Source: Hyphobacterium indicum
GTDB lineage: Bacteria > Pseudomonadota > Alphaproteobacteria > Caulobacterales > Maricaulaceae
Direction: 5' to 3'
DNA: 64,000 nt
Assembly (NCBI RefSeq): GCF_003129605.1
Contig: NZ_QBDX01000001.1
Coordinates: forward strand, 186,001 to 250,000
Below the pieces are notes generated by a model, which was given only the letters and a program-made list of their open reading frames with translations, was not told the origin of the DNA and did not search any database. Below are positions 16,872-26,196 of the stretch, piece after piece. Made by a program: the position numbers and the translations under genes. Numbering within the stretch: the first letter of the stretch is position 1; each line of letters opens with the position of its first letter.

Positions 16872-19800
16872 ATGACAGTGAGCAATTTCTGGGATCGCGA
16901 GCGTCTCTTGCGCTCAACCATTCTGGCGGGCTTCGCGGCAGCGGGTCTGGCCGGGGCGACTGCGTATGCGCAGGCCGTCGAAGAAGATGAGGAAGCCGTT
17001 GAGGAAGAGGAAGAAGAGGATACGGTTATTGTAACCGGTTCCCGGATTCAGCGCTCTGAATTCAACTCGCTTTCGCCGGTGCAGGTCATTTCGGGCGAAG
17101 TTTCGCGCGAAGTCGGCCTTGTAAATGCCGCAGACATTCTGCAGGCCCAGTCGCAAGCGACCGGTACACAGATCGACACCACATTCGTTGGTTTCGTTCT
17201 CGACAACGGCCCGGGTTCGGTTCAGCTAAACCTGCGTGGCCTGAATGCCGAGCGGACCCTGACGCTGATCAATGGCCGCCGTCTGGCGCCGGCCGGTATC
17301 GGTGGCGCACCGACCAGCCCGGATCTCACACTGATCCCGGGACTGATCATCGAGCGCATCGACCTGCTGCTTGATGGTGCCTCCTCGATCTACGGTTCGG
17401 ACGCTGTGGCCGGTGTGGCCAACGTCGTGCTCCGTCAGGATTTCGAAGGCGTCGAGTTTGAATACAACCGCACCACACCCTTCGACAGTGGCGGTGAGCA
17501 AACCCAGTTCGCAGCCGCCTGGGGTATCAACTCCGACCGTGGCTTCGCCGGTTTTGCCTTTGAATATTCGCAAACCGAAGTCCAGCGCCTCGGCGACCGT
17601 GATTTTACCCGCGGATGTCCGCGCAATTACGAGATCGGCAATGACGGTGTGATCCGCCAGGACGACGTGTCGACATTCGATTTCCGCACGGCAGCCCCGG
17701 GCGACATCAATGCCGGACGTAATGTCGGTCTGTTCACTGGTACGAACTCCAATTGTAACACTTCCCTGATCAACCGCCTCTTTATCCCGGTCGGTTTCGG
17801 TTCCACCTACTACACACCGGGTTTCTCCAATATCGGTGTTCCGGACTTCTCGGAATCCAATCTTGGGGGCCGTTTCGGCGGTCCGTTGGGGTCGAACGTC
17901 TGGAGCCTGGCGCGTCTGCAAGGTCAGCCCGGACCGTACACGTCCGATTTCGACTTTGCTTCGCCGCTGTACAACCAGAATACGGCATCGAACTATAACG
18001 ATCAGGACTTCATTCCCGAGCAGCAGCGCTGGAGCTTCTACAGCTATGGCGAGCACGATGTCAGCTGGGGCAGCAATACCTCGGCTTACTACGAGTTGCT
18101 GGTGGCCAATCGTCAAACGACCATCAATTCGCTGGATCCGGGCTTCTTCCCGACCGTGCCGGGGAACAACCCGTTCAACCCGTGTAACCAGACCAGCAAC
18201 CCGAATGGCGTGAACTGCCTGGGTACGGTCTTTGGCGTGAACTTCGGCAACCTCGATGTTGTGCCGATCGTCCAGATTCTGGGCGAACGGGACCGTCAGG
18301 AAGCGGACATCACACAGATCAGCTCTGTGGTTGGTTTCCGCGGCGATCTGCCCTTCTTTAATTCCTGGAGCTATGACCTCTTCACGAGCTATGCCCGCTC
18401 GGAAGGCTTCAGCCGCTTCGTCGGGGTTGATAATGACCGCCTGCAATTGTCGCTCAACACCTCCGTCCGCCTGCCCAATGGCCAGGTGGTCTGCGGTATC
18501 GACATCAATGGTGATGGCATTCCGGACAATGAAGTCGGCGCCTTTGGCGGTGAATTCCTTAGCAATACGCCATGTGTTCCGGTCAACCTGTTCCAGCCTT
18601 CCCTCTATCAGGAAGGCGGCGGTGTCCTTTCGCAAGCCGAAATGGACTATCTCCTGGCACCGGCGACCATCCGGACTGTTTACGAGCAATTGCTCGTTGG
18701 CGGTACAACGACCGGCAATCTGTTCACACTGAACAATGGTTCTGACGTCCCGCTCGTTCTCGGTTTCGAATATCGCCGTGACACCATCCAGTCCCAGGCA
18801 GACGATACTTTTGGCCGCGGTGACATCATCTTCCGTTCGGCTGACCAGGGCGCAACCGGTAACCGCTATCTGTGGGAAGTTTTCGCAGAAACGGAATTCC
18901 AGCCAATCCTGGGCCGCCGCTTCGCTGAAGAAGTGACGATCAACCTCTCGGGCCGCTGGACGGATGAGAGCAATTACGGTTCAGATGTCACCTACTCGAT
19001 CAAGGGTAACTGGCGTCCGACCAACTGGCTGAACTTCCGCGGTTCCTACGGCACCTCCTATCGTGCGCCGAATGCCCGCGAGCAGTTCCTGGCGGGTCAG
19101 ACCGGTTTTGCCACTGTCGCCGACCCGTGTGTGGTTCCGACCGCAGCCCGTGTCGATCATGACAACAATCCGGCGACACAGCTGCAATACGATCCGAATC
19201 TCGACACCCGCTCGCAGATCACGATCGCCAACTGTCAGGCCGCCGGTGTCGATCCGACATCACTGGGTCTTGCAGGCAATCTTCTGCCGAACACTTCAGT
19301 GGAAACGGCATCGGGTGGTACGACAGCGCTGGATCCGGAAACCTCACGCTCGCAAACTTGGGGCGTTGTGGCAGAACAGCCCTGGTTTGAAGCCTTCGAT
19401 CTTCGTTTTGCAGTGACCTATTACGACATCGTCGTCAGCGACTCGGTCAATGAGCCGACCGCCGGCTTTATCGTGAATGATTGCTACAATACGATCCCGG
19501 GCTTCCAGTCCGCCTTCTGTAACCGTATCCGGCGTGATGGACAGGGCTTCCTGAATTTCATCGATGCCTCCTTCATCAACATCGGTACGATCAACTCGAA
19601 GGGTGTGGACTTCAACATTCTCTATGAGGATGAGCTCCCGTGGTTTGGCGGCTGGGGTCTGACCACCGACCTCCGCGCGACGCGCCTGAACGAGCAGGTC
19701 TTCAATGTTCAGGGAACGCCGGATGACAACGCTGGGGAAACCGAAGCGCCGCATTGGACAGGTTCTGTCCGTGTCGCACTCGATCGGAATAACTGGCGCT

Positions 19801-20129
19801 TCACGTGGCTCGCCCAGTACATCGGCGGCGGTGAAGAAAACAATCCGGGCGCGACCGGTTCGACCTGCCGTCAGGTCAATCCGACAGGAACCGGCCTCAT
19901 CAACTGCGGTACGCCGGTCTACTGGACCGAGGATTACATCACCAATACGCTCGGTGTCTCCTGGACGCCGGATACGTGGGTCGTGAACTTCGGTATCCAG
20001 AACGTGTTCGACGTCGCTCCGCCGACGGTTGACCCGGCTGGTGTGTTCGCCATCGGCAATGTGCCGATCGGTATTGGCCACGACCTCCGCGGTCGCCGCT
20101 GGTTCCTTGGCGTACGCAAGTCGTTCTAA
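16872..20129 (+). CDS. TonB-dependent receptor, large (Caulobacter/sphingomonad type)
   Basis: 1085 residues. The signal peptide ends near AYAQA. A run of Glu and Asp (residues 37-50) comes next, then TVIVTGSRIQ, the usual start of the plug in this class. LNLRGLNAERTLTLINGRR and LLLDGASSIYGSDAVAGVAN are plug motifs, and the barrel ends in a terminal Phe (FLGVRKSF). The substrate is unknown. Receptors of this size class often take up oligopeptides or glycans, and the S9 peptidase gene just downstream favours peptides. The ATG at 16872 is only one base from AAGGGG, so GTG at 16878 (7 bases away) may be the true start. A strong terminator follows. Confidence 0.9.
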   Translation: MTVSNFWDRERLLRSTILAGFAAAGLAGATAYAQAVEEDEEAVEEEEEEDTVIVTGSRIQRSEFNSLSPVQVISGEVSREVGLVNAADILQAQSQATGTQIDTTFVGFVLDNGPGSVQLNLRGLNAERTLTLINGRRLAPAGIGGAPTSPDLTLIPGLIIERIDLLLDGASSIYGSDAVAGVANVVLRQDFEGVEFEYNRTTPFDSGGEQTQFAAAWGINSDRGFAGFAFEYSQTEVQRLGDRDFTRGCPRNYEIGNDGVIRQDDVSTFDFRTAAPGDINAGRNVGLFTGTNSNCNTSLINRLFIPVGFGSTYYTPGFSNIGVPDFSESNLGGRFGGPLGSNVWSLARLQGQPGPYTSDFDFASPLYNQNTASNYNDQDFIPEQQRWSFYSYGEHDVSWGSNTSAYYELLVANRQTTINSLDPGFFPTVPGNNPFNPCNQTSNPNGVNCLGTVFGVNFGNLDVVPIVQILGERDRQEADITQISSVVGFRGDLPFFNSWSYDLFTSYARSEGFSRFVGVDNDRLQLSLNTSVRLPNGQVVCGIDINGDGIPDNEVGAFGGEFLSNTPCVPVNLFQPSLYQEGGGVLSQAEMDYLLAPATIRTVYEQLLVGGTTTGNLFTLNNGSDVPLVLGFEYRRDTIQSQADDTFGRGDIIFRSADQGATGNRYLWEVFAETEFQPILGRRFAEEVTINLSGRWTDESNYGSDVTYSIKGNWRPTNWLNFRGSYGTSYRAPNAREQFLAGQTGFATVADPCVVPTAARVDHDNNPATQLQYDPNLDTRSQITIANCQAAGVDPTSLGLAGNLLPNTSVETASGGTTALDPETSRSQTWGVVAEQPWFEAFDLRFAVTYYDIVVSDSVNEPTAGFIVNDCYNTIPGFQSAFCNRIRRDGQGFLNFIDASFINIGTINSKGVDFNILYEDELPWFGGWGLTTDLRATRLNEQVFNVQGTPDDNAGETEAPHWTGSVRVALDRNNWRFTWLAQYIGGGEENNPGATGSTCRQVNPTGTGLINCGTPVYWTEDYITNTLGVSWTPDTWVVNFGIQNVFDVAPPTVDPAGVFAIGNVPIGIGHDLRGRRWFLGVRKSF

Positions 20130-20154
20130 GAAACGGCAACAGGACTGAGAATGA

Positions 20155-20190
20155 GCGGCTCCGGAGATATCCGGGGCCGCTTTTTTTTTT
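20155..20190 (+). terminator. Intrinsic terminator after the TonB receptor gene
   Basis: A GC-rich hairpin (GCGGCTCCGG / CCGGGGCCGC, 6-base loop, one T-G pair) is followed by ten T residues. It separates the receptor from the S9 peptidase gene, so the two are probably separate transcripts. Confidence 0.95.
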
Positions 20191-20303
20191 GGCAGAGACA
20201 TTCAAGCACGCTGCGCATTGCGCCCTGACGGGCCTTGCCCTTGGCGGCCAATTTGCGCACTCTATCTTCCAACCGGGATCAGACAGCCTCAGGGGATGTG
20301 AAT

Positions 20304-22289
20304 ATGCGTAAACTTGTTTTGGGAGCGGTCGCGAGCCTGTTGGCCGCAGGCAGCAGCTACGCCGTTCAGGGCGAAGTCGTGCCGCTGGAATACTTTGCAA
20401 CCTATCCGGCGGTGGCGAATGTCTCCCTGTCGCCCGATGGCGAGCATATCGCCATGCGACGCCTGACCGCCCGCGATGGTGATTATATTGTCGAGGTCTA
20501 TTCGACGGACGACTTCTCCGCCGCCCCGGTGCGCCTCGGCGCCGACCGCATGGAAGTGTTGAGCGTCAGCTGGGTGTCACCTGAATATCTGATCGTGAAT
20601 TTCCGGCAGCAGGTCAGAGACCGGATTGAAGGTGTCAATCAGGGCGTTTTTGAATTCCGGCAGGCCATTGTTCACTGGTCGGGCGAGGGCGGTTTCCGCA
20701 CGCTGAATGATGACGTCCAGATCGTGCGCCGCATGGCAGACGATCCGGATCATATCATTATCCGCACGGCAGGCCTGGATGCGGACACCACGGTCGAAGA
20801 TCTCCGCGGCCGGTCAATCGGCCGGGTCAGCACGCCTGATTTCTATCGCTATAATGTCCGCACCGGCCGCCAGACGCGGATCCTTCGCGGCAGCAGCCGG
20901 TTCGGCAATTACGTGCTGGATCAGGAAGGCAATCCCCGTTTTGCAACCGAGATCGATGTCGGCAGCGAGGAAGTGATCTATTTCTGGCGTCCCGATCCGG
21001 ATGATCCGGAATGGCGCGAAGTGATGCGCTGGTCGCTGACGGAATACGACACCTACGGCCAGTCGGGTGTCAGCGTTGTGGGCTTTGATCCGGATCGCGA
21101 TTACCGCGCCTATGTGCTCGCCCATAATGGTGAAAACACGGTCGGGGCCCACATCATGGATTTGCGCTCGGGCGAATATGTCCGCACCATCTATCAGCGC
21201 GAGGATGTCGATATGCAGGGGCCGCGTTTCGAGCCCCATATCGACCGTGAGCCGGAACTCGCAGGTTTCAGCTTCTATGCGGATGGCGAACGCCAGTATG
21301 CGTGGATCAGTCAGGAAATGGCAGATCTGCAGGCCGTCGTCGACAATGCCTTTCCGGACACACGCAACACCATTCTCAGCTGTGTGAATGAATGCGCCCA
21401 GATGCTGGTCTTCTCGCAATCCGCGCAGGAACCGGGCGTCTATTACTATATCGAGGGTGGACAGCCGGTCGTCATCGGCCGCGCCTTCCCGCAATTGATG
21501 GAGGCCGCATTCGGCCGCGAGGAATTCATCACCTATGAAGCCCGCGACGGTCTTCAAATTCCGGCCATTCTCACTTTGCCGCCCTTCGGCGAAGCGCCTT
21601 ATCCGCTTGTGGTCATGCCGCACGGTGGTCCCTGGGTGTCCGAAACCCGGGCGTTTGATGAATGGGCTACCGTTCTCGCCAATCGCGGCTACATGGTCAT
21701 GCAGCCGCAATACCGCGGATCGCTTGGCTACGGCATTGATCACTGGCTGCGCAGCTGGGGACAGTGGGGCATCACCATGTCGGACGACAAGGATGATGGC
21801 GTCCGCTATCTCATTGATGCCGGGCTGACCGAGCCGGATCAGGTGGCCATGTTCGGCTGGAGCTATGGCGGCTATGCAGCGTTTGCAGCTGCGGTCCGTC
21901 AGCCACCGGTCTATAATTGCGCCATTGCCGGCGCCGGCGTGTCCGATCTCGATGTCATCCAGCGCGACTTCGGTGGTGGCGGCATTCAGAGCGAGCTGAT
22001 TGATGAAGGCTATGCCGGCATGTCACCCAGTGAATTTGCTGGGGATATGCGTATCCCGCTGCTCATCATCCATGGTGAAGTTGATCAGCGCGTGCCGCAA
22101 TATCAGAGCCAGTTCATGATCCGGGCGCTGGAACGCAACGGTATTCCGCACCGCTATGTCGAATTGCCGGACGCGGACCACTTCTCGAACACGCTCAATT
22201 TTGACAACCAGCTGACGCTTTATACCGAGCTGACCAGCTGGCTGGCCAATGAGTGTGGCATGCCGACACCGCAAAACCCGGCGCGGTAG
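20304..22289 (+). CDS. Secreted S9 family prolyl-oligopeptidase-like peptidase
   Basis: 661 residues with a signal peptide (MRKLVLGAVASLLAAGSSYA). The N-terminal 400 residues look like a beta-propeller with no strong motif. The C-terminal alpha/beta-hydrolase domain has the nucleophile GWSYGGY (Ser about 520), an Asp in HGEVDQRVP and the His in DADHFSN (about 626). The family cuts short peptides, as prolyl oligopeptidases or acylaminoacyl/dipeptidyl peptidases do. The signal peptide places it in the periplasm, where it could process peptides brought in by the neighbouring receptor. ATG 20304 has AGGGG 8 bases upstream. Confidence 0.9.
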   Translation: MRKLVLGAVASLLAAGSSYAVQGEVVPLEYFATYPAVANVSLSPDGEHIAMRRLTARDGDYIVEVYSTDDFSAAPVRLGADRMEVLSVSWVSPEYLIVNFRQQVRDRIEGVNQGVFEFRQAIVHWSGEGGFRTLNDDVQIVRRMADDPDHIIIRTAGLDADTTVEDLRGRSIGRVSTPDFYRYNVRTGRQTRILRGSSRFGNYVLDQEGNPRFATEIDVGSEEVIYFWRPDPDDPEWREVMRWSLTEYDTYGQSGVSVVGFDPDRDYRAYVLAHNGENTVGAHIMDLRSGEYVRTIYQREDVDMQGPRFEPHIDREPELAGFSFYADGERQYAWISQEMADLQAVVDNAFPDTRNTILSCVNECAQMLVFSQSAQEPGVYYYIEGGQPVVIGRAFPQLMEAAFGREEFITYEARDGLQIPAILTLPPFGEAPYPLVVMPHGGPWVSETRAFDEWATVLANRGYMVMQPQYRGSLGYGIDHWLRSWGQWGITMSDDKDDGVRYLIDAGLTEPDQVAMFGWSYGGYAAFAAAVRQPPVYNCAIAGAGVSDLDVIQRDFGGGGIQSELIDEGYAGMSPSEFAGDMRIPLLIIHGEVDQRVPQYQSQFMIRALERNGIPHRYVELPDADHFSNTLNFDNQLTLYTELTSWLANECGMPTPQNPAR

Positions 22290-22312
22290 GCATACGAAAC
22301 TCCAACGGGAAA

Positions 22313-22339
22313 GGCCCGCTCGAAAGAGCGGGCCTTTTT
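22313..22339 (+). terminator. Intrinsic terminator after the S9 peptidase gene
   Basis: A 9-bp perfect stem GGCCCGCTC / GAGCGGGCC with a GAAA tetraloop is followed by TTTTTG and more T residues. On the opposite strand only three T residues follow, so it may also weakly end the convergent cpdR transcript. Confidence 0.95.
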
Positions 22340-22361
22340 GTTTTTGCCGATACGATGAAAC

Positions 22362-22727
22362 TCAGGCCGCCATCACCCGGTCAACCTCATCCACCAGCTC
22401 CCGCAGATGGAAAGGCTTGGACAGCACTTTGGCATTGCTCGGCGCGCTCGAACCCGGATTCAGGGCAACCGCTGCAAATCCGGTAATGAACATGATCTTC
22501 AGTGCCGGTGTCAGCTCTGCGGCCCGTCGTGCCAGCTCGATCCCGTCAATGCCGGGCATGACAATATCAGTCAACAGCAGGTCAAATGCGTCCTTGTTTG
22601 CTTCGAAGACCGACAGGCCCTCATCGCCATCGGCGCATGCCACGACATCATGACCGGCCCGTTTCAGGGCCTTGGCCAGAAAGTCACGCATGGAGCCATC
22701 ATCTTCAGCCAAAAGGATTTTCGCCAT
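22362..22727 (-). CDS. cpdR: Single-domain response regulator CpdR
   Basis: 121 residues, a receiver domain only. The acidic pair is LLAEDD at the start, the phospho-acceptor is Asp54 in LLLTDIVMPG, and the switch Thr and Lys lie in FITGF and LSKPF. The sequence is close to the alphaproteobacterial CpdR. In Caulobacter the unphosphorylated form brings ClpXP protease to the cell pole, which leads to CtrA destruction, and the ChpT phosphotransferase controls it. The lack of an output domain fits an adaptor. It is a single gene converging on the S9 peptidase gene. Confidence 0.88.
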   Translation of the reverse strand: MAKILLAEDDGSMRDFLAKALKRAGHDVVACADGDEGLSVFEANKDAFDLLLTDIVMPGIDGIELARRAAELTPALKIMFITGFAAVALNPGSSAPSNAKVLSKPFHLRELVDEVDRVMAA

Positions 22728-22856
22728 TCCGGGATCTCCACCAATCCGTTTCCTGACCCCCGTCTAGCGCATTAAGGTAAAAGTCCGCTGAACGCGCGCT
22801 GTCAGTGGCATTTGAAATACTTGACCGGTACACCCGCCCTTCGCCATTGTGCGGCG

Positions 22857-23741
22857 ATGTCACGGCTCTTATCCCCTCAACCGGCTCAGGCCATGGATCC
22901 GTCTCCGGCCGTCATCGCCCGGATCACGGATCCCGTGATCGTGCACCGTCCGGCCGAGCGGCGCTCGCCCCTGCTGGCCGCATCACCGCACAGCGGGCGG
23001 ACCTACCCACCGGATCTCCTGGCGCAGTCAGCCTTGCCGCTGGACCAGTTGCGGCGCTCCGAAGATGCCTATGTCGACAAGCTGATCGAAGCGGCTCCGG
23101 GACTTGGAATCACCAGTGTCATTGCGCCTTTTCCGCGGGTCTTCATTGATCCCAACCGTTCGACAAGGGAACTTGATCCTGCACTATTTGCGGACTTGGC
23201 CGCCACACCTCCCGGAACGACCCCGCATGTCCAGGCTGGTCTGGGCATCATCCCGCGGGTCAGCGCGGGCGGTCGCGCCCTCTACCATGGCCCGCTATCC
23301 ACTGCCGAAGCCCGGCAACGCATAGCGGATTACTACCGGCCGTATCATGGGGCCGTAGATGTCGAGCTGAAATCCGCCTGTGATATTTTCGGCAAGGCGA
23401 TATTGCTCGACTTTCATTCCATGCCGGCCATAGCGGCCGGCGGCGCAGATATTGTGCTGGGCGACCGGCATGGCAGCGCCTGCGACGCAGCCATCATGAC
23501 CCGCGTCGAGGCGGCATTCCTTGCGCAAGGTTTTCTGGTCCGCCGTAATCGGCCTTACGCCGGCGGCTATACAACGGCGTGTTATGGCAAGCCGGGTCAG
23601 AATCGGCATGCCATTCAGATCGAGATCAATCGCGGCCTGTATCTGAACGAGGAAACAGTGACCCGTTCCGGCACATTTCCCGCCACGCGGGAGAAAATCG
23701 AAGCCGTACTCCGCGCGCTTGTGCAGGAAAAATGGTCATAA
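22857..23741 (+). CDS. N-formylglutamate amidohydrolase family protein
   Basis: About 294 residues. Motifs of the FGase/HutG2 family are present: ASPHSGRTYP, RSEDAYVDKL, PRVFIDPNRS, LLDFHSMP and the late IQIEINRGLYL. The family hydrolyses N-formylglutamate or similar N-acyl amino acids and uses zinc held by His and Glu. No histidine-degradation genes are nearby, so the physiological substrate is uncertain. Three in-frame starts exist (TTG 22812, ATG 22857, ATG 22893) and none has a strong ribosome site. 22857 is a compromise. Confidence 0.85.
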   Translation: MSRLLSPQPAQAMDPSPAVIARITDPVIVHRPAERRSPLLAASPHSGRTYPPDLLAQSALPLDQLRRSEDAYVDKLIEAAPGLGITSVIAPFPRVFIDPNRSTRELDPALFADLAATPPGTTPHVQAGLGIIPRVSAGGRALYHGPLSTAEARQRIADYYRPYHGAVDVELKSACDIFGKAILLDFHSMPAIAAGGADIVLGDRHGSACDAAIMTRVEAAFLAQGFLVRRNRPYAGGYTTACYGKPGQNRHAIQIEINRGLYLNEETVTRSGTFPATREKIEAVLRALVQEKWS

Positions 23742-23871
23742 AATGTCACATAAATATCTGAAATAATGCATTAAAACTTCGTCTCGTCATGCGCGGCATG
23801 GCCTTTGCTCCCCTCTAGCGCGAACGCGTCGAGCGGACGTAGGTCAACAAGCGATTACTGGAGCCGATAAC

Positions 23872-24261
23872 ATGACGAACGAGATTGATTTCCACATTGG
23901 CAAGCGGTTGCGCCGCCGCCGCCGTCTCTTGGGGCTGACCCAGCAACAGCTGGCAGAATCCGTCGGAATCCGCTTTCAGCAAATCCAGAAATACGAGTGT
24001 GGCGCCAACCGCGTCAGTGCCAGCCGTCTGTTCGAGTTGTCACAGTCCCTCGATGTGCCGGCCCAGTATTTCTATGAAGGCCTGATTCCGGATGATGCAA
24101 AAGACGATGATCCGGACGCCATGGCGGCCGATATCCTGTCAAAGAAAGAGACCATGGATCTCGTCCGCGCCTATTACCGGCTCGGCGAACGGCCGCGCAA
24201 ACGGCTGCTCGAGCTCGCCAAGTCGCTGGAACCGGCAGAACCGGCCAACGATGCCGCTTGA
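23872..24261 (+). CDS. XRE-family transcriptional regulator
   Basis: 129 residues. Residues about 8-62 are a helix-turn-helix of the Cro/C1 type (RLRRRRRLLGLTQQQLAESV followed by QIQKYECGANRVSASRLFEL). The rest is a charged, helical tail with a basic RPRKRLLELAKSLE segment. Small XRE regulators of this form are common in Caulobacterales and rhizobia. Targets are unknown. The start has GGAG nine bases upstream. It stands alone between the FGase and hisN genes, and the AT-richer 130 bases upstream probably hold its promoter. Confidence 0.88.
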   Translation: MTNEIDFHIGKRLRRRRRLLGLTQQQLAESVGIRFQQIQKYECGANRVSASRLFELSQSLDVPAQYFYEGLIPDDAKDDDPDAMAADILSKKETMDLVRAYYRLGERPRKRLLELAKSLEPAEPANDAA

Positions 24262-24307
24262 AATCTTGATAGCTGACAATCGCTGACCGCCCTGATAGGT
24301 CAGCGGC

Positions 24308-25099
24308 ATGACAGCACGTAATCTCGAAAACGACCTCTCGTTTGCGCACCGGTTGGCAGATGCCGCCGGTGCCGCCATTTTACCGCATTTCCGCCGCCGC
24401 CCTCCGGTGCAGAATAAGGCCGCGGCAGGGTTTGATCCGGTCACGATTGCGGACCGGTCCTCCGAACAGGCGATGCGTGATCTCATCAATGTCGAGCGCC
24501 CCGGCGATGGCGTTCTAGGCGAGGAATTTCCGCCGCTTGAGAGCCGCAATGGCTGGTCCTGGACGCTGGATCCGATTGATGGCACGCGCGGCTTCATCGC
24601 CGGAACCCCGGCCTGGACCGTGCTGATTGCCCTGACATACGAAAACCGGCCCGTGCTCGGCGTGATCGATCAGCCGCATACCGGCGAGCGGTTTTCAGGC
24701 CATGCCGGCGGTGCCGAGCTGGCAACCCGGGAGTCGCGCCATGCCATGCAGGTTTCAGGAGTCACGGAGCTCGGCGAGGCCATCCTTGTAACCACCGATC
24801 CCTATCTGTTTCAGGACCGCGAAGCCGGTCAGTTCGCCGCCGTCCGGAAGGCTGCCCGCCTGACCCGGTATGGTATGGATGCCTATGGCTATGGTCTTCT
24901 GGCGGCCGGATGCGTCGATCTGGTCATCGAATCCGGCCTGTCTGCCTATGACATCCATGCGCTCATACCGGTCGTGAAGGGCGCAGGTGGAATCATCACC
25001 AACTGGCAGGGTGAGGACGATGTCAGCACCGGAGCGCTGGTCGCCGCGGCGACACCTAAACTCCATGCCCGTGCGATCGATAAACTGAATTCGGTCTAG
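24308..25099 (+). CDS. hisN: Histidinol-phosphatase, inositol monophosphatase family
   Basis: 263 residues with all marks of the Mg-dependent inositol monophosphatase fold: VTIADRSSEQAMRDLI, GEEF, the metal-site motif WTLDPIDGTRGFIAG and the later SAYDIHALIPVVKGAGG. It most resembles the HisN type, which removes phosphate from histidinol phosphate in histidine synthesis. An inositol-1-phosphatase or other small sugar phosphatase is the alternative. No his genes are adjacent. Its stop shares a CTAG with the convergent lipoprotein gene. Confidence 0.82.
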   Translation: MTARNLENDLSFAHRLADAAGAAILPHFRRRPPVQNKAAAGFDPVTIADRSSEQAMRDLINVERPGDGVLGEEFPPLESRNGWSWTLDPIDGTRGFIAGTPAWTVLIALTYENRPVLGVIDQPHTGERFSGHAGGAELATRESRHAMQVSGVTELGEAILVTTDPYLFQDREAGQFAAVRKAARLTRYGMDAYGYGLLAAGCVDLVIESGLSAYDIHALIPVVKGAGGIITNWQGEDDVSTGALVAAATPKLHARAIDKLNSV

Positions 25100-26028
25100 C
25101 CCTCGTCCTCTGCAGGCACCGGATCGGTCTCCGGCTTGCGGAATAACAGCGTCATCCGGTCGCTTTCGCCAATCGCCTCATAGGGGGTGGAATCAAACCC
25201 TTCGGCTTCCCAGCCGCTGCGGGAAGGCGGCAGTGTCCAGACCCCGTTCGGATGATCGGCGGTATCCGCAGGATTGGCGTTGATCTCGCTGCTCCCGACC
25301 AGTTCAAAGCCCGCCTCGCGGGCGATCGCGACAACATAGGCTTCCTGGACATAGCCGGATCCAGCCAGCGGATCCTGTTCGCGTGTGTCCGGCAGGCGGT
25401 GTTCAACCACGCCCAGCACGCCGCCCGGGCGCAGAACCGCGTAAAAATCCGAAAAGGCACGTTCGGTAAATCCGCCACGCATCCAGTTATGGACATTGCG
25501 GAATGTCAGAACGGCGTCCGCGGAACCGGGCGCACCCAGCCCCCGATTTTCCGGACCCCAATCACGGATTACGACATCGCCAAACAGGTCAGAGCCGGTA
25601 AACCGGTCTTCAAAGCTGGCCCGGCTGCGGCGGCGGAATTCGCTCTCGCTGTCAGCAGGGAAATGCGCCGCGATATAGGTGCCGCCATTGGCATTCAGCC
25701 AGGGCGCCAGGATTTCCGCATACCAGCCACCGCCCGGCCAGATCTCGATCACCGTATTGGACGGCTCGATCTCGAAGAAGGCCAGCGTCTCAGACGGATG
25801 GCGGAATTCATCGCGCGCGCCATTTTCGCCGCGCCAGTCGCCAGCCAGAGCCCATTCCAGCGTTCCGCTCTCGGCCGCGCTCTGCGTCTCGGCGACAACC
25901 GTTCCGGTGTCCTGTTCAGCAGCAGGTTCGGGATCCGCCGCGATTTCATCAATGGCCGCGTCTTCACCACCACTGCAAGCTGTCAGAACCAAGCTTGCCA
26001 GACCGGCCATCCAAAGTGCGCGTTGCAT
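25096..26028 (-). CDS. Lipoprotein with a class I methyltransferase fold
   Basis: 310 residues. The start MQRALWMAGLASLVLTAC is a lipoprotein signal with lipobox LTAC (Cys18). An acidic linker of about 40 residues follows. The domain after it resembles the COG4798-type predicted methyltransferases: VIEIWPGGGWYAEILAPWL in the SAM motif I place, DAVLTFRNVHNWM and a post-motif block LRPGGVLGVVEHR. An exported SAM-dependent enzyme is odd because SAM is cytoplasmic, so activity is uncertain. ATG 26028 has GGGAG six bases upstream. An earlier in-frame ATG (26058) would spoil the lipoprotein signal. Confidence 0.82.
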   Translation of the reverse strand: MQRALWMAGLASLVLTACSGGEDAAIDEIAADPEPAAEQDTGTVVAETQSAAESGTLEWALAGDWRGENGARDEFRHPSETLAFFEIEPSNTVIEIWPGGGWYAEILAPWLNANGGTYIAAHFPADSESEFRRRSRASFEDRFTGSDLFGDVVIRDWGPENRGLGAPGSADAVLTFRNVHNWMRGGFTERAFSDFYAVLRPGGVLGVVEHRLPDTREQDPLAGSGYVQEAYVVAIAREAGFELVGSSEINANPADTADHPNGVWTLPPSRSGWEAEGFDSTPYEAIGESDRMTLLFRKPETDPVPAEDEG

Positions 26029-26086
26029 GTGAAACTCCCGGAATTGCTGATTTTTCAACGTCTACGACTAAAGAAGCACAGCCCCT

Positions 26087-26115
26087 CTTGCAAGCACTGA
26101 TCGGCATTCCTACCT
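26087..26115 (+). promoter_or_regulatory. Possible heat-shock (RpoH) promoter of hsp20
   Basis: CTTG at 26087, 18 bases, then CCTACCT at 26109 resembles the alphaproteobacterial sigma-32 pattern (CTTG, 17-18 bases, CYTATNT) with one mismatch. It would give a leader of roughly 130 bases before hsp20. Assigned by eye. Confidence 0.45.
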
Positions 26116-26196
26116 CGTTTGATGCAGGCCGCCATAACGGGGTCTGCGCATCGGACGATCCGGCCTGAATGGCGGATCAAACCCGGTGCGGAACCT

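Noticed and set aside
17226-18689. Long open frame (487 codons) on the minus strand across the TonB receptor gene
   Set aside because: It is antisense to a clearly conserved receptor and its composition follows from the codon bias of the sense strand. No family resemblance or ribosome site was seen.
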